Assembly: GCA_946803715.1 (NCBI GenBank)
Contig: CAMPET010000341.1
Coordinates: 9,797-45,153 of the forward strand
Source of the DNA: Beroe ovata
Taxonomy: Eukaryota; Ctenophora; Nuda; Beroida; Beroidae
Reading direction: 5' to 3'
Length of the DNA: 35,357 bases
Below the pieces are notes generated by a model. The model saw only the letters and a program-made list of their open reading frames with translations, did not search any database and was not told where the DNA came from. The translations under genes were made by a program, and so were the position numbers. Positions 22,101 to 31,649 of the stretch are shown here, in pieces (position 1 is the first letter of the stretch; every line of letters begins with the position of its first letter).

Positions 22101-22736
22101 AAGCAAATGCTCCCAAATTTGAAGGGATGAGGGAATATTCGATGGATAGAATATCTGACATTTGTTCAGTATGACATCAGTAACTAGTCATTGTTAACAA
22201 AGAGGTATCGCAAATTGATTTAAAAACGTTCAATAAGTTAAGGAGTTGGTTAAAAACTTCTGAAAACCTATGATAGCTATATATGAAAACTGTTGTGATA
22301 TGAAAATATAGGCTGAAGAGTGAAGAGTGAAGCAATTGATATGAGCAAGCAATCACAACCCAACAGCATAATGAAACTTACTGACTAACTGATAGCTGAT
22401 ATAAAATGAGTACATTATACAAAAGTTACCTTAGTTATGTACATTTACAATTACTTACAATACATAATATTCAATATTTATAGATCAAATACAACAAATA
22501 GCCCAACTATCCAACTAATACAGTTCCTTTTTCAATAAAATGTTATTATACAATATGAATGCTCTGATATTTATCTTGGAGAAGCGGCAGTCAGCACTGA
22601 ATTGCCATCTGAAAAATTGAAAAGACCGGAAATCTGAAAGTGATGAATTTGGGCGACTTTACTTTACAAATAACCATGGAAAACTGGCATATATACATTA
22701 ACACGGTACAATAAAGCTCAAACCAGGAGGAATGCG
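19146..22736. other. 3.6-kb spacer without a recognised gene
   Basis: AT-rich DNA containing only short open frames (for example 20602-21005 and 21255-21497) with low-complexity or hydrophobic translations and no family resemblance. No RNA gene or bounded element was recognised. It includes the upstream region of the secreted-protein gene and the 3' region of WDR27. Confidence 0.5.
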
Positions 22737-25106
22737 TCATCTATCATTGAAGAAACTGACCAGTCCCTCCGAGTTCCCAACCGCTAGCTGTGGATATTTG
22801 GGGCTGAATGTTGTTGTCAGTGGGTTATCCACCTGAATTTTACTGATTGCAGCTTTTCCTCTGATATCAAAGATATGCACCGCATGGTCCTCTCCTGGTA
22901 CTGCAACATATCTCACACAAGCAGACATGCTGGGTGATGTACCTATCTTGTTTGGTTTGTTGAAACTTCGAGCACATTGCCCAGACCTAACATCCCATAA
23001 CTTAACACTGTCCAGAATACTACTGCTCATTATCAGATTATAGGTTTCAGCTGAATGAGAGACGAATTTCGAACCTTCGACAGTTCGTACATGATGAGGG
23101 ACCCTCAAATGGGCATCTTTGATTTTGAGGGCAACTTCTTGCTTGTTATAATCATAAACAACAACAGATTTGTCACTCAGGCCACACACGGCGAGGGTTG
23201 AATAGTACGAGTTAGGAGCAAACAGGGATGTGATTGTTTGTGCTAATGAACTACAAGAAATACTCTGATATCTGCCTACCATGCGTTTTGAATTCTTTTG
23301 CTTGTCAATATGATGCTTGAATAAATGCAGTTCAGATGAATGTGCAAGCAAGATGAACTTGTCAATGTAGTAAAACTGGGCTCCAACTATATCTTTTGTG
23401 AATTGAATCTTCTCACAGTTTTTAGTATTTCCATCACAAAACTTTATGTCAATAGAGACAGAACCCGATGACATTTCCCACACTTTACATGTTTTGTCTG
23501 TGCTGGTGGTAATAAGCTGTCTACCAAGAGTTCCCCACCTGATGTTTGTTATTGGGGCTTTATGGCCTATGAGGGGTGTTGACTTGGTCGCATTTGGTAG
23601 CTTGAGTATAACTCCATGGTTATCTCCTAATCCAGCCGCCAGCATGTCTGAATCTCTTGCATATGACATTGCTTGGATAGGTGTATTTCTATCAGAAACT
23701 TTGAAGCTTTGCTTGAAAAAAACTGGGCGACACTCCTCAGTTGGGTAAACATAGGCTGTTTTTTTCTCAACTTTCACAGACTTTTCTTGCTTTTTCTTAG
23801 ATTGAGATGAATTTGTGATTGGTTTGAACATTTCACGCGAGTTTTTAGTAGCAGAATACCCAGATGATTTAACTTTGCTTTTCTTCTTATCCAAACCTTT
23901 GACAACAGGAGTGTTCTCAGTTGGCGTTTTCCAAGTTGACATACTTAACAAAGGTGTACCAGAATGTAGCATACCGGTTTGAACCATGGATAATTGAGAT
24001 CTTTGTTGGCTAGAAAGCTTACGAAATTCCAAAATTATATATTCACTACTGAGTAGGTCAGTATAAACAAGATGCGGGTTTACATTATGATGGAAGCACT
24101 CAGCAGAATAGGCCAAAGGCAAGGGAGGCATGTGATGTAGGAATGAAGTGCTACTCATTATTTGAAGTGATAAGGCATTCAGCTGGACAGCACCACTAGT
24201 CATAAAGATGATTATTATGTTCTCTACATTGATATCAAGAGGAGGAGCATTTTCACCAAACGTTGACATCATCGCATCATCTCCTGTATTACTTGTTACT
24301 TTTAATATAGCTAGAACTGAATTGGTCACTGACGCATCACAAGATTCCTTATTGATGAACAGATCTTGTTGATTTGTCCTTGGGTCAGCATATATGACAT
24401 CCTCATCAGAAGCTGGAGAAACACATTCTGTAATATTAGGAAGAAAGTGCTCTACATTAATTCTCTTTAATCTTGTTCCAGAAATTGGCTCATATACATG
24501 CATCATTCCATCTGCAGAACCAATATAAAGTGTGTCTATATCTAGCAAAAATGAGGTAAATGAAGCTGATGTAAGGAGTTGAAATTGAGCAATTGCACAT
24601 TTCCCCACTAAGCACCAAACTTTGAGGTGATTGTCACTTGACAGTGATATTATTTGTGAAGGACTCATCATATCACAGTAAACAATGGCTGAATTATGAC
24701 CAGCCAAATACTTAGTAGTTGCTGCTAAAGTGTCCAGCACAACTATGTCTATATCAACTGCAAGTAGGATAATGTTATCCAAACTCTTCATGAAGGAAGC
24801 TGCCCCAAGACCTGCTCCTATATAAACTGGCTCTGGTTTCTGACCAGCATTAATTGCAACTCTTGCGTTGTCAAGATTCCAGGAAAGAAGAGATTCTGTA
24901 GAAGATGAAAGAAGTATATTGCTAGCAGAAAAATGTATATGAGATACCACAGATGCATGACCCTCTAACTTCAAGACCTTCTTGGTAACATCAAGGCTAA
25001 GAACATGAATATACATCCCCTCAGCAAATGCCACATAGCTGCTACTTACACTGATCACACTGGAATTAACTGGAATTTGACTTCGTTGCAACTCCCTGAT
25101 ATCCAT
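22737..25106 (-). CDS. WDR27: WDR27-like WD-repeat protein, intronless
   Basis: One uninterrupted frame of 789 residues from ATG at 25106 (MDIRELQRSQIPVN) to TGA at 22737-22739. WD-repeat signatures include LEGHASVVSHIHFSASNILL near the N terminus, LAGHNSAIVYCDMMS, and in the C-terminal half LIGHKAPITNIRWGTLGRQL, TSTDKTCKVWEM, and DSVKLWDVRSGQCARSF. The segment AQFYYIDKFILLAHSSELHL followed by FKHHIDKQK, and the linker KVKSSGYS, match vertebrate WDR27 in order and spacing; length is close to the human protein (about 830). WDR27 is a poorly characterised WD40 scaffold. TTGTTCCAG directly before TGCATGG looks like a splice acceptor, so a 5' non-coding or short coding exon may exist. Vertebrate WDR27 is split by many introns, so the single exon is odd here. 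Confidence 0.88.
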   Translation of the reverse strand: MDIRELQRSQIPVNSSVISVSSSYVAFAEGMYIHVLSLDVTKKVLKLEGHASVVSHIHFSASNILLSSSTESLLSWNLDNARVAINAGQKPEPVYIGAGLGAASFMKSLDNIILLAVDIDIVVLDTLAATTKYLAGHNSAIVYCDMMSPSQIISLSSDNHLKVWCLVGKCAIAQFQLLTSASFTSFLLDIDTLYIGSADGMMHVYEPISGTRLKRINVEHFLPNITECVSPASDEDVIYADPRTNQQDLFINKESCDASVTNSVLAILKVTSNTGDDAMMSTFGENAPPLDINVENIIIIFMTSGAVQLNALSLQIMSSTSFLHHMPPLPLAYSAECFHHNVNPHLVYTDLLSSEYIILEFRKLSSQQRSQLSMVQTGMLHSGTPLLSMSTWKTPTENTPVVKGLDKKKSKVKSSGYSATKNSREMFKPITNSSQSKKKQEKSVKVEKKTAYVYPTEECRPVFFKQSFKVSDRNTPIQAMSYARDSDMLAAGLGDNHGVILKLPNATKSTPLIGHKAPITNIRWGTLGRQLITTSTDKTCKVWEMSSGSVSIDIKFCDGNTKNCEKIQFTKDIVGAQFYYIDKFILLAHSSELHLFKHHIDKQKNSKRMVGRYQSISCSSLAQTITSLFAPNSYYSTLAVCGLSDKSVVVYDYNKQEVALKIKDAHLRVPHHVRTVEGSKFVSHSAETYNLIMSSSILDSVKLWDVRSGQCARSFNKPNKIGTSPSMSACVRYVAVPGEDHAVHIFDIRGKAAISKIQVDNPLTTTFSPKYPQLAVGNSEGLVSFFNDR

Positions 25107-26542
25107 GCACTGGAACAATTATTGTGAGGTTTACCAATAGAATATTCATAAATCAAGAGATTTTTATTATCAAATCAATTTTATGCACATAAAAATGTAC
25201 AACTACCTGTTTTCGTAGGCCAATAAGTTGCTGGAATGAAAAGCTACCAGGACCTTGGCAGGACCTTGGCAGGACCTACCAGGACCTTGGCAAGTCATTA
25301 AACTGTACTTTATCTTTGTAAATAAGTTAAATAATTTTGACCAATACGTACTGTTCTAAGAGTACACTTTCTTATCCTTGTTAACATATGATTATTGATA
25401 TGATTAGGCCTCTAAAGGGTAGCCTTATTAACAGTCTTTACGATTGATGAAGTGCCCTCCCTCAGCACTACCGAGAAGCTGCTCATAGTACACTAAATTA
25501 TATAATAGTTTAGTGCTGTAAAACTTATTTTCAATTCAATTCAACCATAGATCAAAGAAATCAGAGATATCAGAATCGACAGATATCAGATAAGCAACAA
25601 TTTAACATGAATTAATTTCTAGATTTTTGAATAACTATTCATCTCATTCTGGGAATGGTTTGAGAATACCACCACTGTTATATTATGTGGAAAAAGTGGT
25701 AAATGGCATATCAATTCAATACAATCACCAATTACAAGTTGAGCCCAAATGCTCAAGCATTTCATTATAACAAATCTATTTCATTTGTTATGCCTGCATC
25801 AGATCACAAAGGGAATAAATAAATAGAATGAATTACATTACCACTGTCACATATATCATCCAACAACATTTATAAATTAATAAATGCAAGGATCAAAAAT
25901 GCAATTCAGAGTTCAGTTGTTAACATACTATAAAAATAAATAAATACTGAGTTATAAACTTATCAACACTACTTATTACAATCAAATTTGAGGATGATTT
26001 GCATTCTCACGGAAATCCTGCTTAAATCAGTTATAATTCTGAAACTGTCAGTCGATTATTGGGGTGTGTATGATTCGATTTATGATCCATGTGTCACACC
26101 TCTTGATACTTGTCTTGAGTTTAAATTTTATTCACTTGTACTCATCATGACACCAGATTTTATCTGACCTCTGTTTCTCGCGAGAAACAGGTCAGGTAAC
26201 ATTTGACAACATTGACCGTCTCAAAGATAAATACTGCATAATATCTGCAAATCTCTTGATCTTGCCCAAATGCCGTTTCGCGCAAACCAAATGCCATTAT
26301 GCTAAATGTTTTCATTTGTTCATGTTTTTCTCGCGCTGCGTGACCAAAATACTCCGCGCGTTTCTTTTTTTCCTTTTCAGATCATCACAGTGAAAAATTA
26401 AATTCGGGCAACTGCAACGTGTGTGGTGTACACATCAATACATCATTTGTTTGTCAACTGCAATTGTCTGTCCGTGTCGGTGTTAGACCTCGCGTTGACG
26501 CTGGTTTCGCGCGCTAACGCTCAAGCTCAACAAGCAAATGCA
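25107..26542. other. Upstream spacer of WDR27
   Basis: AT-rich DNA with no coding segment recognised. It contains a short tandem of GGACCTTGGCA-type units at about 25249-25299, an 85-bp segment (about 25157-25240) repeated at about 27965-28060, and the palindrome at 26171-26190. The stretch 26330-26400 (GCTGCGTGACCAAAATACTC) resembles 9072-9110, part of the repeat block beside SIN3. Confidence 0.6.
26171..26190. promoter_or_regulatory. Perfect palindrome containing TCTCGCGAGA
   Basis: The 20-base palindrome CTGTTTCTCGCGAGAAACAG has the core TCTCGCGAGA at 26176-26185. That core is a known vertebrate CpG-island promoter element bound by BANP (and reported for Kaiso/ZBTB33). It lies between the divergent WDR27 and FAAP24 genes, about 1.1 kb upstream of WDR27. 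The sequence match is exact; function in this organism is inferred. Confidence 0.45.
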
Positions 26543-26651
26543 TTGTAGGATTTCACCCTACCCTTGCTGGCGGGATTTTATCCCTGGCAAGGATAATCCG
26601 TCGGGGCGGATTGAAAATCGCGCGCACCGACGGTAGGGTAAAATCCTACAA
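26543..26651. mobile_element. Short MITE, copy B (109 bp) with 9-bp target duplication
   Basis: Termini TTGTAGGATTTCACCCTACC and GGTAGGGTAAAATCCTACAA are inverted repeats. The interior shares GCTGGCGGGATTTTATCCCT and CACCGACGGTAGGG with copy A at 9346-9444. It is immediately flanked by perfect direct repeats GCAAATGCA at 26534-26542 and 26652-26660. A 9-bp target duplication with short terminal repeats fits a Mutator-like (MULE) derived element, though other families remain possible. No coding capacity. Confidence 0.88.
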
Positions 26652-27162
26652 GCAAATGCAAAGCCTCGCTTACGCTCGCGGCTCCCCGCTTGGCAGCTTT
26701 TGCAACAGCATGGCCAAATCTGTTGATCGTTGATACATGATAAATTCAATTTTGTAGACTGTCAAGATTTCGAGAATTTCGTCGCGCGCGCCACTTATTT
26801 CTGCTATTGCAACTTATTTTTGATCTTGTTCGACTTATTTTTGCTGATGCACGACTCTTCTACATGTGTACTAAATTCATTGCCCTATTTTTGAAAATCT
26901 TCGTCTCTTTTTCGGTAAAACAGGCATGATTGATTGATAACCCATGGTGGGGCTGGCAATATGCCGAAATAAATTATTGACAATTAGTATTATAAAAGCC
27001 ACAAACACATAGAGATGCCTATTCAGGCATGTGTTATTGGTGCACAGTAGCCTGATTGCCACTGATAAATAAGGTCACACAAAACACTTAGCACTCAAAT
27101 CAAAAACCACAACACTCAACAATCCTCATGATGAGATACGTGCTTTGCACGGATACATTGAG

Positions 27163-27525
27163 TTAGTGAGTCCTTCCAGCGCGGGAAGAGCGCTGTTGGG
27201 TGGGTCTTGATGCGAAAGTTGGGGCTGTTGCCCTCAGATTTGACGCTGACAAATTAGCCGATGATGAGAGGTAGGGAGGTGACTGCTCCTTCACTCGGCT
27301 GCAAATAGCCCCGTTCTTGATGTAGTGGTACATCCCGGGGTCACTACTGATCTTCTCCTTGATCTCTGCCACAAGACTTCTCCTCTGCTCCCGCTCTTCA
27401 CGACTTCTGTCAGGAGACACATACACCCTCTTGAAACAGGATGACTCCTTCAGTACTTTCGCATTTTTCAGAACTCTGGAGGCTGCTTCACTGCTGTGAC
27501 ATATTTTTAGGCACTGATTCCCCAT
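27163..27525 (-). pseudogene. Retroelement ORF1-like C-terminal fragment
   Basis: About 120 residues are open, with a central block FKRVYVSPDRSREEREQRRS, then LVAEIKEKISSDPGMYHYIK and NGAIC. This 'Y-x-SPD-x-(S/T)-x-x-ER...L-x-x-E-x-K...IKNG-x-I' pattern is typical of the end of ORF1-type proteins of non-LTR retrotransposons. The fragment begins next to the terminus of the 436-bp element at 27529, which probably disrupted it. The first Met at 27525 is likely not a real start. Confidence 0.6.
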
Positions 27526-27528
27526 GTG

Positions 27529-27964
27529 ATGTAGGGTAAAAATGCTTCCCTGGTGAGTTATGGCGAAAACTGGTCACTTGACCAGACATTTTTCTACTTA
27601 ATCACGTTTTGAACCCTAGGTTTAGGGTTTGGGTCAGGGTAAGGGTTGGGGTTAGGGTCAGCATTAGGGTTTGGAAATATCCTGTGGGTTAGGGTTAGGG
27701 TTAAGGTTTGGGATGGGTCAGGAAACCGAAAAAACATAAGTCATGTGATAAGATTAGGTCAATGGATTAAGTAAGAGCCAGACGCTTCGCTTGACAAGGT
27801 CTAGCAAGGCTATAAGCAAAGTCGCCAGCAGTCAGGCATGCCCGCATGAAGGTCGCAAGCGGAAATCCATAATGTTAAAATGCGATCAAGTGGAAAAATG
27901 TCTGTTCACGTGACCAAATCAGCTTTTCCCCCATAACTCACAAGGGAAGCATTTTACCCTACAT
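27529..27964. mobile_element. 436-bp element with long terminal inverted repeats
   Basis: The left end ATGTAGGGTAAAAATGCTTC and the right end (reverse strand) ATGTAGGGTAAAATGCTTCC begin inverted repeats that stay recognisable for about 65-70 bp, including GTGAGTTATGG and CAGACATTTTTC. The interior holds degenerate telomere-like repeats. No protein is encoded. A clear target-site duplication was not found, so the superfamily is undetermined. Confidence 0.8.
27616..27715. repeat. Degenerate TTAGGG-type repeats inside the element
   Basis: Units such as GGTTAGGGTTAGGGTTAAGG (27687-27706) and many GGGTTTGGG/GGGTAAGGG variants occupy the middle of the 27529-27964 element. TTAGGG is the common animal telomere repeat. 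Here it is internal to a mobile element, so it need not mark an old chromosome end. Confidence 0.7.
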
Positions 27965-28485
27965 TTCTTATTATCAAATCAATGATTTTAACATTATGCA
28001 CATAGAAATGCACAACGGCCTCTTTTTGTAGGCCAGTAAGTAACTGGAATGAAGGCAAGGTTCTGATATCAAGGTTAGTTCTTGCGACAAAATTGCATCG
28101 CCGCCGACCCGCAAGGAACTGAGTTCATATCACATTACTTCTTTATTCTAGGAGAGGTACAAAGTGGCTGCAAAACCCAAACAATTTCAATCGTTTTTGA
28201 CTATAGTAGGACTAAATAATATTTATTTTCTTCCTTGTTATAATGAATAGAATAATTTTTCTATTATTGTTTATCATAATCATACATCTGAAGATGAAGA
28301 TATTTATATTGGTTCAATCATCTGAAACAGAATTTTCAAATGTTCAATATAGATACCCCAACTCTTTGATATGACCATGTTTGATCATTAACTTTAGGGA
28401 TTTGAGCCATTTGTGCCAATATTTATACAACATTCAAAAAGTTCTATTCTAATTTCAGAATTAATGCTAATATGAACATGGATCA

Positions 28486-29197
28486 ATGAATCCCTTGCCA
28501 GTCCCAAATTGCATAATTTTCAACCAAGAATTGGAAGGTTCTGAAACAGTGAAAAAATGTGCAGGTTCATCAAGACTCTTATTATGAGAGAAACTCTAGA
28601 TTATTGGATGGACAATTTCTGTTTCAAAGATAATGAGTCCTTTTCTGCAATCCTATGATTGCTAAAATTGAATAAACTTTTTCAGAGAATTGCAAGTCTG
28701 TACATATCTTGTATTCAACTGCTCTTGGTCTTACTGATGCTCTTATTAGTGATGGATCTAAATTATCTGTGATTACATCTAAAGATAAGTACTACAGATT
28801 TTTGAACGCAAATATCAAGATGCACAGTATGGCTCTATTCATCATCCAAGATTTGTATAATGATAAAGAAATTAATGAAACTCTTGACAAAATCACTTCT
28901 CAGTTTCTATCTATAATAAAGATTCAATCTGAAATCCAATTTGGCGCAATAGTGGCCAAATGTGCCTTGCAGACTAATTGGAACAAGACAGCTGCATCAA
29001 GCTTATCTCAAACACCAATATCATGTTTAATGATTATTAAAACAGTGCAAATGATACCTGGGCTAGGCCCTAAGCAAGCTAGGAAACTAGTTGCTAAATA
29101 TGGCAGTTTGCACAACCTTACAAATGCCACACTTGGAGAACTCGAACTTTTGTTAGGTCAACTAACTGCAATGTCTGTATACCAGTTTTTGCATTGA
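28486..29197 (+). CDS. FAAP24: FAAP24-like Fanconi anaemia core complex subunit
   Basis: FAAP24 pairs with FANCM and recruits the Fanconi core complex to DNA crosslinks. The main exon 28686-29197 encodes VHILYSTALGLTDALISDG, a degenerate XPF-type nuclease-like fold, and the C-terminal tandem helix-hairpin-helix IPGLGPKQARKLVAKYGSLH followed by NATLGELELLLGQLTA; these match human FAAP24 (IPGVGKVKAPLLLQKFPSIQ, NASIGELEQVVGQAVA). A first exon at 28486-28564 (MNPLPVPNCIIFNQELEGSE) matches the human N terminus VPLGHIVANEKWRGS and joins in phase, giving 196 residues. Compared with human (215) about 18 residues after the first exon are missing; sequence at 28600-28660 (WMDNFCFKDNE) resembles them, so an extra exon or another splice is possible. 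An AATAAA lies at 29312-29317. Confidence 0.82.
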
Positions 29198-30709
29198 GCT
29201 GTTAATCAATTTCAAAATCAAATCTCAAAGTTGTTCATTGCTCAAGTTATTTTTGATCTTTATTCATACAATTGAATAGGGTTTGTTTAGGTTGTTGTTC
29301 AATGCTTGGATAATAAAACATTGCTTGAATAATGAAACATTGAATAATAAAAGTAAAAATGAAATGTTCAATGCTTCAATTCTTAATAGATACCTAATGG
29401 AACATTGAATCAAGAAAGTAAATTAAATGTTAGATAGCTCATAGGAATACAAAATATCTATTCTTATGGTATGAATCATAGCTTGAAGTCTTACACTTGT
29501 GATAGATACATAAGTCTTTGGTATCAATTATGATACCTAGTCAGATAGTCTCCACATGATTGTAGAATGTGTAATTTCCTTCCATAATCAGATAAATATT
29601 TCGCTAGTTTCTGATACGTTTCTTCCTTTGTGGTTTCCTGTTTTTGGTCTCAGTAGTCTAGTCTCAAATTCGGAGAGTTAAAATTCAATCGCCATTTTTC
29701 CTCAATTATTAGATACCACCTGTGTATATACTGTATATTATGTTGACCGTTGGGTTCACCGTTTGACATACACTCCCATGCTCCTTATGACAGTTCCATA
29801 CACGAAAAGGAATCGCTTCTCCTCGTGTTTACGGAGTTGCATGACGCCTGGGCAAGATGCAGGGCACCGGATTTGCCCTGCCAGCAGGGTCTTGAGGTCT
29901 GATCTGGTGTTCGGATACTTCCTGATTAACTTCTCCCCTTTTCTGCTACATCTGTTGCAATCAGTGGCCCATTTCACGTTCGCTGAATGACCTGACATTC
30001 TCTGAAACATCGTATTGTGTGAGGGGTGGTTATCAAAGATCAAGATATCAAAAGAATGCAATGATATCGCTGTATTGGTGTTATTGTTAAATCAAATAGT
30101 CAACATCCTAATATCGATCGCAAGAGACAATAGGCTGTCGGTATACGACAGCCTATTATTATATAGGTTTATGAACTCATCTGTTCAATGACTTTTAATG
30201 GAGTACTATTTGTTTATCAGTAGCTTTTAACATACTAATATAGCCCCACAGATGCAAATATTTGAAATTTAATAGACAGTCAACAGACATATCGTATATG
30301 AGTATCAAATATCACGATATTACGAAGACAGTTTATAGCATGAGCAGACAGTTACTGAATTTGTTATGACAGCATAAAGTCGGTGGTAGTCGAGTAATCA
30401 CCTATCAACATCAGGTGGAATGTTATTCTGTAACTAAGCTGCACCTAATTTGCAACCTAAGACATACTATAATTAGTGCAGAACACGAGAGGCTATTCAT
30501 ACTCATTCATCATATTCAATGTTTTCAAAGAACAACCTACCGCATTGACTATAATTGAACATAGTGTTATTAGAGACCAGAGTGTGATGTGAGCGATAAA
30601 AGATGATTGTATTAATGCCCATTGCCCACATAATTATAATAAAGTACTCATATTATCATGTTGATGGGCGACTCAATACCGACAACAAAGCAATGGATAC
30701 ACAGCACAG
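29198..30709. other. Spacer downstream of FAAP24
   Basis: The first 200 bp include the poly(A) signal at 29312 and near-repeated AATGCTTGGATAATAAAACA variants. A minus-strand open frame at 29756-30061 has Cys-rich, plausible protein composition (CNRCSRKGEKLIRKYPNTRS) but no family I recognise. A perfect hairpin with 12-base arms AATAGGCTGTCG lies at 30129-30157. Confidence 0.5.
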
Positions 30710-31161
30710 TACACTCCGTTTTTTCTATAAGAAACTCTCTATAAGAAACTGAGCCTAGGATTTCCGAAAATTTAAGAAACTTAGCCTAGAATCCTGGAAA
30801 AATTAAGAAACTCTGTTAATTTTCAATTAAGAAACTAAGAAACTTTGAGCCTAAAATTCTCATATTTATGAATAGAATCCTGCTAAAACGAAAATTCATT
30901 CAATAAAGCGTCTGGCTTCTGGGGGCTGCACCCCCAGACCCCCGTTCCTTCATTTTCAACCTCATTTCAGATACCGGTTACTTCTGATGATATAGACAAC
31001 TAAATTTAGTACACTTATGTGGACCCAAGTAGGTTTCGAAAATTGATGTTGGATACAGAATTAAAAACCGGTTAAGAAACTTGTAGGCTCAAAATCGCGG
31101 AAAAATAAGAAACCTCTAGCCTAGCATTTCAATAAGTTTCTTATAAAAAAAACTGAGTGTA
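30710..31161. mobile_element. ~450-bp MITE with TA flanks (Tc1/mariner-like)
   Basis: Terminal repeats read CACTCCGTTTTTTCTATAAG on the left and, on the reverse strand from the right, CACTCAGTTTTTTTTATAAG. TA dinucleotides at 30710-30711 and 31160-31161 fit a TA target duplication. The interior repeats TTAAGAAACT with GAGCCTA motifs many times, and contains a GC hairpin CTGGGGG-CTGCA-CCCCCAG at 30919-30937. No coding capacity; a non-autonomous Tc1/mariner-type element is the most likely reading. Confidence 0.8.
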
Positions 31162-31649
31162 TTATACCTGTATGTTGTGTATTGTTAGTTGTACGTTGTG
31201 TTACCACAACTTTTGATGTGCCAAGGGATGAGTGAAAATTCCATTGCTAATACAAGAACCTAAGATACAACGAAATGCATTAAACAAACAGGAAAATGAC
31301 CCACACGCACACACCTAGAAGATTGCTGGAACATTGCCAAATACAAGGATGATAATAATCTTTTGTAGGACAGACTGTGCTATTATATTACCCTATCAAT
31401 ATCATATACTCTCAAGGTACAGCTTGGGTAATGCACTGAACACAGTCTAGATGAAACAAAGATATTTTCACGACACTTCTGATTTGAAATAATGTAACCT
31501 TCTGATATAATCTTTTGACTTTTCGGATTGATGCTTGCGCAGTACAATAGTTCACACTGCTGCAAAGCGTCTTTGATGATTCCATTCAGTTCTTACCAAT
31601 AGCGTGTAGGATTATAATACATTTTACACTTGAAACAATCTCTGTTAGG

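Noticed and set aside
27616-27715. Ancestral telomere or chromosome fusion point
   Set aside because: The TTAGGG-like units are degenerate and sit inside an element with its own inverted ends, which explains them more simply.
29756-30061. 101-residue Cys-containing minus-strand frame
   Set aside because: Composition is plausible for an exon, but I found no family match or convincing splice partners; noted only in the spacer description.
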